Shown: in pieces, positions 7,101-13,383 of the stretch | How the letters are laid out: every line of letters starts with the position of its first letter | How positions within the stretch are numbered: position 1 is the stretch's first letter | The notes under the pieces: model-generated | Told to the model about the DNA's origin: nothing | Seen by the model: the letters and a program-made list of their open reading frames with translations, nothing else | Databases searched by the model: none | Translations under genes and position numbers: made by a program | NCBI GenBank assembly: GCA_050186335.1 | Contig: JBFWYO010000094.1 | Coordinates: 1 to 15,891, forward strand | Length of the DNA stretch: 15,891 nucleotides | Direction of reading: 5' to 3' | Origin: JBFWYO01 sp050186335 | GTDB lineage: Bacteria > Pseudomonadota > Alphaproteobacteria > Bin65

Positions 7101-7148
7101 GTGACCCCGGATCGGCGCCCCGCAAGGGCGGGGCTGGTCCGGGGTGAC
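7101..7148. repeat. Two-tier palindrome between the MarR gene and the operon promoter
   Basis: The outer arms are ACCCCGGA (7104-7111) and TCCGGGGT (7138-7145). The inner arms are GCCCCGC (7117-7123) and GCGGGGC (7128-7134), with an AAGG loop. The ends GTGACCCCGG and CCGGGGTGAC resemble dispersed intergenic palindromes frequent in Hyphomicrobiales. It begins about 36 nt after the MarR stop in transcript direction and could act as its 3' stem, but no T-run follows, so a REP-like repeat is more likely than an intrinsic terminator. Confidence 0.6.
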
Positions 7149-7183
7149 AATTAAGTCTTGGGATTTCGCGCCCGGCCGAGTCG

Positions 7184-7663
7184 TCAGCCCAATTTGCTCA
7201 GCAATTTCAGCAACACGTCGCGCTCGGATTTGGTCAGCGGCGCCAGCGTGTCGCGGGTGATTTTCTTGCCGCGCGGGATCGAATACAGCACCGCCGTTTC
7301 GCCCGCGGGCGTCAGGCGCAGCATGGTCCGCCTTCGGTCCTTCGGATCGGCGTGGCGTTCGATGTAACCGCGGTGGGCCAGACGGCTGATGACCCCCTGC
7401 ATGGTCGCCGGGTCCATCGCGGTCTGCCGGCCCAGCTTGTTTTGCGAGACGGCGCCGGCGTCGTAGATCTTGGCGAGCGCCGCGAACTGCACGGGGGTCA
7501 GCCTATGCTCGCCGATGTTGGCCGCGAAAATGGCCGAGGCCCGCTGGTGCGCGCGGCGCAGCAGGTGTCCGATCTGCTTTTCCAGCACGTAACCGTCGAC
7601 GCCGTCGTGCGTCGGCGCGGTCGGCTTTTGCGTGCGTTCGGATTTCGCGCGAAGTATTCGCAT
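7184..7663 (-). CDS. MarR-family transcriptional regulator
   Basis: This 159-residue protein has a MarR winged helix-turn-helix at about 55-125. LTPVQFAALAKI (55-66) leads in, MDPATMQGVISRLAHRGYI (83-101) is the recognition-helix region, and DPKDRRRTMLRLTPAG (106-121) is the wing, with the D-x-R-D-like signature in the form DPKDRRR. Such proteins usually repress catabolic or efflux genes and are released by a small aromatic ligand. The ATG at 7663 has AGGGGA about 9 nt upstream; the in-frame ATG at 7672 abuts that same site too closely. A short inverted repeat (TTCCC/GGGAA, 7672-7685) covers this ribosome-binding site. Known MarR regulators such as NicR and BpsR respond to 6-hydroxynicotinate, so a similar role fits the neighbours but is inference. 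Confidence 0.9.
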   Translation of the reverse strand: MRILRAKSERTQKPTAPTHDGVDGYVLEKQIGHLLRRAHQRASAIFAANIGEHRLTPVQFAALAKIYDAGAVSQNKLGRQTAMDPATMQGVISRLAHRGYIERHADPKDRRRTMLRLTPAGETAVLYSIPRGKKITRDTLAPLTKSERDVLLKLLSKLG

Positions 7664-7846
7664 GCCGGTCATTCCCCTGCGGGAAATTGTTAGAGCGTTT
7701 GGCGCGGCGATGCTAGATGGATGTGCAGGACGCAAGCCAAGTGCGCCGATGCCGTCGTGCATCGCGTCCGGGCGGGTAAACGAAAAATCTCGTGGCGAGG
7801 CCGTCATAAAGGCGCCCCTCGAGCCGTGGGACGGGGGAACAAGCAT

Positions 7847-8716
7847 ATGTCGCCACGGGATGTCGCCCTGGCCGCTTTCGTGTGCATCGTCTGGGGTCTC
7901 GGTTTCACGCTGACCAAGGCCGTGATGCCGCAATTTCCGCCGATCTTCATCATGGCGCTGCGTTTCACCCTGGCGGCCGCCATCCTGGCGCCGATGGTCA
8001 AGATGCCGCGCGGCTATCTCGGCCGCATCGCGTTGATCTCGTTCGTCGGCGCGGGGTTGCAATATTCGCTGACCTTCACCGGGCTGGCCGGCGTCGATGC
8101 GTCGACCGCCATCATTCTGCTGCAGCTCGAGGCGCCGCTGGCGGCCGTACTCGCGGCCGTGATCCTCAAGGACATGATCGGTTGGTGGCGCGGCTTCGGT
8201 CTGGCGCTCGCCTTCTGCGGCGTGCTGATCGTCGTCGGCGAACCTCGGCTGCGCGGCTCCTACGAGGCGGTCGCGTTGCTGTTGGGCGGGGCGGTTGCCT
8301 TCGCGCTCGCGCAAGTCCTGGTCAAGGCGCTGAAGAACCAGGTCGAAGGCTTCACGCTGATGACCTGGGTTGCCATCTTCGCCGTCCCGCAAATGTGGAT
8401 CGGCACATTCGCGTTCGAGAGCGGCCAATGGCAGGCGTTGCAGAAGGCCGATTGGAAAGCCTGGGCCGTGGTCGTCTATCTGGCGTTCCTGATGACCGCC
8501 TTCGCCTACGGCGTGTGGTATCGCCTGATCGGACGCAATTCGATCAACCACGTCATGCCGTTCTCGCTTCTGCTGCCGATCACGACGGTCATCACGTCGG
8601 TGCTGATCCTCGGCGAAACCCTGCTTTGGACCACCGTGATCGGCGGCTGCGTGACCATCGCCGGCGTGGCGATGATCGTGCTGTACAGGAAACGCGCGGC
8701 GCTGCCCGCGGCATGA
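7847..8716 (+). CDS. EamA/DMT-superfamily transporter
   Basis: This 289-residue integral membrane protein has two EamA repeats (about 8-130 and 145-281) and about ten hydrophobic helices. The first repeat opens with ALAAFVCIVWGLGFTLTKAV, a typical EamA start with its W-G near the first helix. PLAAVLAAVILKD (97-109) and ITTVITSVLILGET (245-258) are the matching repeat-end motifs. The family moves small metabolites, usually by export, and the substrate cannot be predicted. The ATG at 7847 is preceded by GGGGGA at 8 nt; a longer frame back to 7721 is not supported. It is divergent from the MarR gene, with 183 nt between the two starts, so the regulator may control it. Confidence 0.9.
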   Translation: MSPRDVALAAFVCIVWGLGFTLTKAVMPQFPPIFIMALRFTLAAAILAPMVKMPRGYLGRIALISFVGAGLQYSLTFTGLAGVDASTAIILLQLEAPLAAVLAAVILKDMIGWWRGFGLALAFCGVLIVVGEPRLRGSYEAVALLLGGAVAFALAQVLVKALKNQVEGFTLMTWVAIFAVPQMWIGTFAFESGQWQALQKADWKAWAVVVYLAFLMTAFAYGVWYRLIGRNSINHVMPFSLLLPITTVITSVLILGETLLWTTVIGGCVTIAGVAMIVLYRKRAALPAA

Positions 8717-8776
8717 GGCTTCCGGACGCACCGGCTCTGCCTATATGCTTGCCCGAACGGACAACGGGAGGTCGTC

Positions 8777-9601
8777 ATGTCCGACATGATCCTGCGCGAC
8801 GTCGATGCGCTCGCGGCACTCGTTCCGAACGGCGCGTCGCTGGCCGTCATCAACCAGAACGGCGGCGTCGCCATGGCGGCAACGCGCGCGCTGATCCGCC
8901 GCGGGGTCACGAACCTGCACGTCATCGGCGTGCCGACATCGGGCGTGCAGGCGGACATGCTGATCGGCGCCGGGTGCGTGGCCGCGGTCGAATCCGGCGG
9001 CGTGTCGCTCGGCGAATTCGGCCAGGCGCCGAACTTCGTGCGCGCGGTCAAGGCTGGCGCCATTCGCGTGCTCGATAGCACCTGCCCCGCCATGTATGCC
9101 GGTCTGCAGGCGGCGGAAAAGGGCAATCCGTTCATGCCGCTGCGCGGTCTGATCGGCTCCGATATCGTCAAACACCGGCCGGACTATAAGGTGATCGCCA
9201 ATCCGTTCCCGCCGCACGACCCGATCGTCGTGCTGCCCGCGATCAAGCCCGATTTCGGCCTGTTCCATGTCGCGCTGGCCGATCGCTTCGGCAATGTCTG
9301 GGTCGGTCGCGTGCGCGAGCAGGCGATCATTGCGCATGCGGCCACCGAAACGCTGGTCACCTGCGAGCGGCTCTACGACGGCAATCTGATGGAGGACGAG
9401 GCGTTGGCGCCGGCGTGCCTGTCGCCTTTATATGTCCGCGCGATCGCCGTGGCGCCGCAGGGCGCTTGGCCGCTCGGGCTGGCTGGGCATTATCGGCCTG
9501 ACGACGCGCATCTGAAACTCTACGCGCAGGCGGCGGCGACCGAGGCGGGCATGCAGGCGTATCTGGCCGAACACGTGTTCGGCCGGCGCGCGGCGGAGTA
9601 G
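8777..9601 (+). CDS. Class I CoA-transferase-like protein, alpha subunit
   Basis: This 274-residue protein resembles alpha subunits of the glutaconate CoA-transferase/IpdA group. It has a Rossmann-like start with an NQNGGVAMA loop (27-34), an SLGEFGQAPNFVRAVKAG stretch (77-94), then LQAAEKGNPFMPLRGLIGSD (110-129), and FGLFHVALADRFGNVWVG (160-177), which matches the D..GN motif of the family. A strong GGGAGG precedes the ATG. It starts 60 nt after the transporter gene and is followed by the beta subunit after 95 nt. At the position where many alpha subunits have a glutamate (around residues 100-103) it reads DSTC. It may be a transferase, a CoA-thioester hydrolase or a C-C hydrolase. Confidence 0.87.
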   Translation: MSDMILRDVDALAALVPNGASLAVINQNGGVAMAATRALIRRGVTNLHVIGVPTSGVQADMLIGAGCVAAVESGGVSLGEFGQAPNFVRAVKAGAIRVLDSTCPAMYAGLQAAEKGNPFMPLRGLIGSDIVKHRPDYKVIANPFPPHDPIVVLPAIKPDFGLFHVALADRFGNVWVGRVREQAIIAHAATETLVTCERLYDGNLMEDEALAPACLSPLYVRAIAVAPQGAWPLGLAGHYRPDDAHLKLYAQAAATEAGMQAYLAEHVFGRRAAE

Positions 9602-9696
9602 GCGGCATTGCCCGGGCGAATGTTCGAATACCGCCAATGGCGCAAGCCGGCTCCGTCCGGTTCGACGCGCGCGGCCGATTCGGAGATCGCGCGGCC

Positions 9697-10452
9697 ATGA
9701 CCGCGCGCTACCGCTCCGAGGAATTGCTGATCGCGGTGATCGCCCGGCTCCTGCAGGGCTGCCGGCATATCGCGGTCGGCGTCTCGTCGCCGATTCCGGG
9801 TTCGGCCGCGCTCTACGTGATGGCGCAATCGGGCGGGCGCACGCGCGTGTCGGTGATCGGCGCCACCAGCCCCGCGTTTCGCACCGACGGTGGTGTCGAC
9901 ATGTTCGATTGCGCGGGGCAGGGCCGCATCGATGCGTTCTTCCTGTCGGGCGGGCAGATCGACGGCGCGGCGAATATCAATCTGGTCGGCATCGGCGACT
10001 ATGCGCGGCCGGACGTACGCTGGGCCGGCTCGTTCGGCTCGGCGTATCTGTATTTTACCGTGCCGAAAGTGATTCTGTTCCGCGAAGAACATTCGCGCCG
10101 CACGCTGGTCGACCGGGTCGACTTTATAAGCGCGCCGGGCACCAGCGAACCCGGCGTCCATCGGCCGGGCGGGCCGGTCGCCCTGGTGACCAATCTCTGC
10201 CTGTTTTCGTTCGACGCGAAGCGCCGGCGCTTCCGGCTCGAATCGCTGCATCCCGGCCACACGCTGGAAGAAGTGCGCGACAACACCGGCTTCGAGTTCG
10301 ACCGCCCCGCGCCGATCCCGCAAACCGAGCCGCCCGACGCCGACATGCTGCGGATTTTGCGCGGCCCGGTCGCCGCGCAGATTGCCGATCCTTACCCGCA
10401 TTTCGCGGCGCGGGTGTTCGGCGTCGCTGAGCCGCTGACGGCGGCGCCCTGA
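9697..10452 (+). CDS. Class I CoA-transferase-like protein, beta subunit, apparently lacking the catalytic Glu
   Basis: This 251-residue protein is related to GctB/IpdB. Clear family marks are FFLSGGQIDGAANINLVGIGDY (81-102), VDFISAPG (141-148), VALVTNLCLFSFD (161-173) and SLHPGHTLEEVRDNTGFEF (183-201). In glutaconate CoA-transferase the nucleophilic glutamate lies in an E-S-G stretch near residue 54; here the aligned segment reads VSVIGAT (51-57) with no acidic residue. IpdB, part of a steroid ring-opening hydrolase, also lacks it. GGAG lies 11 nt before the ATG at 9697; an upstream in-frame ATG at 9637 has no ribosome-binding site and adds residues without family likeness. The alignment was made from memory. 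Confidence 0.84.
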   Translation: MTARYRSEELLIAVIARLLQGCRHIAVGVSSPIPGSAALYVMAQSGGRTRVSVIGATSPAFRTDGGVDMFDCAGQGRIDAFFLSGGQIDGAANINLVGIGDYARPDVRWAGSFGSAYLYFTVPKVILFREEHSRRTLVDRVDFISAPGTSEPGVHRPGGPVALVTNLCLFSFDAKRRRFRLESLHPGHTLEEVRDNTGFEFDRPAPIPQTEPPDADMLRILRGPVAAQIADPYPHFAARVFGVAEPLTAAP

Positions 10453-10453
10453 C

Positions 10454-12106
10454 ATGAATGCGCCCGCGGCGCCCGAACGCATCATCGTGCTGACGCCGTA
10501 TATCCGCAGCAACAACGGCCATCATGCGTCGATGGCCATGGCGATCGCGGAAGCGGCGCGCAAGCGCGGCTTGTCCGTGGATATCGTCGTGCAGAAGGGC
10601 GGCGTGGATCCCGAATTGATCGCGCGCATGGGCGCACGCGACTTGCTTCCGCCGTTATCCATTCCTTGGGTCCTGCCGGATAATCCGGCGCGGCCGGACT
10701 ACCGACTGTCGTTCCGGCTCGGCGCCCTCTTCGCCGAGCATGCGCATGTGCTCGATCCGCTGATCGACGATCGGCCAACGCTGATCGTGGTCGACGGTTT
10801 GCAGCCGGCGACATTCTTCGGCTTGGCCTCGTGGCTGCGGGATCGCCATCCCGACAAGCCGGTCGGCGTGCTGCATATGGCGATCGCGTTCAACATGATC
10901 GATCTGCAAACCGGCATGCCGTCGTCGCACCGCGAGGTCTATGCGGCGCTGCTGTCGGCGATCGACGATGCGCGTTCCGACATCGCCGTGTTCGGCCGCA
11001 GATATCAGCGCGACTTCGAGGCGTTTACCGGCCAGGCGGCCACCTACTATCCGATGCCGATGGATTTGTCGGACATTCCGCGCTCGGTGCCCGGCGCCGA
11101 GCGGCCATTGACCATCGTCGTGAACACGGCCTCCCGCGGCAGCGTCGACGCGGCGGTGGCCTGCGTGCGCGACCGTTTCGTCCGGCACCATTTCAAGCCA
11201 CGCCTCAAGCTGGCGAGTTGGGGTTTGATCTCAGACGACGACATGCGGCGATTGACCGAGTCCGGCGCGCCGGTGATCGGTCGCGGCATCACGCGCGCCG
11301 AATACGCCGACGTATTTCGCACCAAGGGCGCGCTGGTCCTGGCTTATTCGGCGCTGCAGTACCGGCGTCAGACGTCCGGCGTGATGACCGAAGCCGCCGC
11401 CGCGGGATTGGTGACCGTGGTGCCAGCGGAGACCTGGATGTCCGACTGCATCGAGGAGGAACTCGCCGCCGGCGTCGCGTTCGACGGTCTGACGGGCCGC
11501 GACCTGGTACGCGCGCTCAAAACCGTTCATCGCAGGTGGGACGATTTTGCCGATCTCGCCGGCCGGCGTGCCGACGACATGCGTCGCGCGCATTCCGCTG
11601 CGCCGTTCGTCGATCAGGCGATCAAAGCGTTCCCGCGCATTCTCGGCAGCGCGCGCGTCTACGGTCACCCGGCCGGGCAGCGGCTGGGCTTCGAACGCGG
11701 CGAAGGCGCGCACCATTTGTACGAGGGCTGGTCGTTCGCCGAGGAGTGGGGCCGCTGGCAGGAAGGCGACCGGGCGGGGCTGCGGATCTATGTCACGCCG
11801 GCCGACGGCGCGCTGCGGGCGGCACGACCGCGCCGCCTTCGCGTCGAAGCGATGGGGCTGTCGCCCAAGGGCGGCGCACAGGCGGTCGACGTGCGCGCCA
11901 ACGGCGTCGCGATCGGGCAATGCCGATTCGACGGCGGCGCCCGGCAGACATTCGACCTGCCGCTGCCGGCCGAGGCGCAATCGCCGGACTTGCGGCTGGA
12001 ATTTCACGTGCTGCACCCGGTCCGTCCGGTCGATCTGGGCATCAACAAGGATGCCCGCCGGCTGGGCCTCGGCCTGATCAGCCTCACGGTCATCGAGGAC
12101 GCGTGA
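10454..12106 (+). CDS. GT-B glycosyltransferase with C-terminal beta-rich domain
   Basis: This 550-residue protein has an N-terminal half with the look of a GT-B fold: IIVLTPYIRSNNGHH (10-24) at the N-terminal glycine loop, LIVVDGLQPATFFGLA (110-125), and SGVMTEAAAAGLVTVVP (308-324), the family 4-like E-x-A-x-G-x-x-x-V-x-P donor-site motif. Residues about 420-550 form a separate domain. It starts LYEGWSFAEEWGRWQEG (422-438) and ends SPDLRLEFHVLHPVRPVDLG (510-529) plus DARRLGLGL (533-541). This type of appended beta-sandwich is found on several bacterial glycosyltransferases. The ATG comes one base after the CoA-transferase beta stop, without a clear ribosome-binding site, so translation probably restarts from the upstream gene. 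Donor and acceptor are unknown. Confidence 0.78.
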   Translation: MNAPAAPERIIVLTPYIRSNNGHHASMAMAIAEAARKRGLSVDIVVQKGGVDPELIARMGARDLLPPLSIPWVLPDNPARPDYRLSFRLGALFAEHAHVLDPLIDDRPTLIVVDGLQPATFFGLASWLRDRHPDKPVGVLHMAIAFNMIDLQTGMPSSHREVYAALLSAIDDARSDIAVFGRRYQRDFEAFTGQAATYYPMPMDLSDIPRSVPGAERPLTIVVNTASRGSVDAAVACVRDRFVRHHFKPRLKLASWGLISDDDMRRLTESGAPVIGRGITRAEYADVFRTKGALVLAYSALQYRRQTSGVMTEAAAAGLVTVVPAETWMSDCIEEELAAGVAFDGLTGRDLVRALKTVHRRWDDFADLAGRRADDMRRAHSAAPFVDQAIKAFPRILGSARVYGHPAGQRLGFERGEGAHHLYEGWSFAEEWGRWQEGDRAGLRIYVTPADGALRAARPRRLRVEAMGLSPKGGAQAVDVRANGVAIGQCRFDGGARQTFDLPLPAEAQSPDLRLEFHVLHPVRPVDLGINKDARRLGLGLISLTVIEDA

Positions 12107-12277
12107 ACCGGCCGGTCGTGACCGCGTCGCGAAGACCCGAATTTCCGCCACATTCCCGCGCTACCCGGATGTTGTATGGTCAAGACGTCGCAGCGGGCCG
12201 GATATGGACAGGCCCGGCAAATCCGTACATATTCCCGGCGCGGGCGGACCCCCACGCCCTTCGGCAAGAGGAAATTC

Positions 12278-13306
12278 ATGACCTTCCAGACTGTTTTGAC
12301 CCTCGGCGCATCGTCGAAGGTGCGCTCGCGCTGTGTGGCGCGCCTGACCGGCATCGCCGCCACCGCGGCGATCGCCGCATCCTTCGCGTTTGGCACCGCG
12401 GCGCCGGTTGCCGCCCAGGAACATGGCTGCGCCAAGGTCTCCGGCACGCTGCTCGGCAACGCCAAGCGGCCGAATTACACCGGGACGACCAGCGCCAGCC
12501 TGAATCCGCCGCTCGACGTCAACGCCGGCCAGGCATTCTTCGAGTACATGATCAAGAATCGCGGCGACGATCGCGCGATGCTCGAGCAGAAATGGAACCG
12601 CTACGTGGCGCTGGTGCGGGTGAAGGATCTCACCGGCGATCGCGAAAAGCGCGCCTTCCTGGTTACCCCGCGCGAGGAATTCTCGCGCACACGCGACGCC
12701 AACAACACCTATCTGGCGGGCTTCCTCGACATCGGCTGCGGCGTGACGATCTCCGGCTCGTCGATCGTCGCCTACATGACCCAGGTGCTCGACGTGAAGC
12801 CGGGCGAAAAAGCGCTCGAAATCGGCACCGGCTCCGGCTACCAGTCGGCCATGCTGGCGCAGTTGACCGATAAGGTGTTCACCATCGAGATCATCCCGGC
12901 GCTCGGCAAGTTCACCGACAAGCTGCAGACCGAGCTGGCCAAGACCAATTTCGGCGAACTCGGCGTCATCAAGCGCAAGATCGCCGACGGCTATTACGGC
13001 TGGGAAGAAAACGCGCCGTTCGACAAGATCATCGTCACCGCCGGCATCGACCACATTCCGCCGCCGCTGCTGAAACAGCTTAAAGTCGGCGGCATCATGC
13101 TGATCCCGGTCGGCCAGCCGGGCTGCCAGTCGGTGCTCAAGATCACCAAGGAACTGACGGCGGACGGCAAGGAAGTCATCAAGCGGCACGACATCTACGA
13201 GAACCGCCGCGTCACCTGCGCCCGCACCACCTTCGTGGCGTTCACCAAGTACGACGACAAGGGCCAGACCAAGGCGCGCTTCGGCACCAAAGCCGAAGAC
13301 AAGTAA
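12278..13306 (+). CDS. Exported protein-L-isoaspartate O-methyltransferase homologue
   Basis: This 342-residue protein starts with a signal peptide: a basic n-region (K14, R16, R18, R22), a hydrophobic stretch (24-46) and a probable AxA-type cleavage site near PVAA-QE (43-48). The PCMT domain spans about 150-325. TIS (157-159) corresponds to the active-site Ser region, ALEIGTGSGYQSAMLAQL (179-196) is the SAM motif I, IADGYYGWEENAPFDKIIVTAG (235-256) holds the post-motifs, and LLKQLKVGGIMLIPVG (264-279) closes the fold. Ordinary Pcm enzymes are cytoplasmic and near 210 residues, so the leader plus a ~100-residue insert before the domain is unusual. The four cysteines in the mature part (C51, C154, C283, C314) could form disulfides. 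AGAGGAAA precedes the ATG at 12278; an in-frame ATG at 12176 would bury the signal peptide. Confidence 0.87.
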   Translation: MTFQTVLTLGASSKVRSRCVARLTGIAATAAIAASFAFGTAAPVAAQEHGCAKVSGTLLGNAKRPNYTGTTSASLNPPLDVNAGQAFFEYMIKNRGDDRAMLEQKWNRYVALVRVKDLTGDREKRAFLVTPREEFSRTRDANNTYLAGFLDIGCGVTISGSSIVAYMTQVLDVKPGEKALEIGTGSGYQSAMLAQLTDKVFTIEIIPALGKFTDKLQTELAKTNFGELGVIKRKIADGYYGWEENAPFDKIIVTAGIDHIPPPLLKQLKVGGIMLIPVGQPGCQSVLKITKELTADGKEVIKRHDIYENRRVTCARTTFVAFTKYDDKGQTKARFGTKAEDK

Positions 13307-13349
13307 GCGAGCGCAGCGCCGCACTTTGACCCAGACTTCGACCAACTTC

Positions 13350-13383
13350 GGAATGGAGAGCCAGCGGCTCTCCATTCCTTTTT
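13350..13383 (+). terminator. Perfect 13-bp intrinsic terminator after the methyltransferase gene
   Basis: GGAATGGAGAGCC (13350-13362), loop AGC, GGCTCTCCATTCC (13366-13378), then TTTTT. The hairpin lies 44 nt after the stop of the methyltransferase gene and has every feature of a Rho-independent terminator. It also overlaps the most likely first codons of the next gene, so that gene either depends on read-through or is regulated here. Confidence 0.85.

Noticed and set aside
12107..12277. Separate small gene or clear promoter ahead of the methyltransferase gene
   Set aside because: No frame with a ribosome-binding site and no convincing -35/-10 pair could be seen; the region probably holds an unrecognised promoter.
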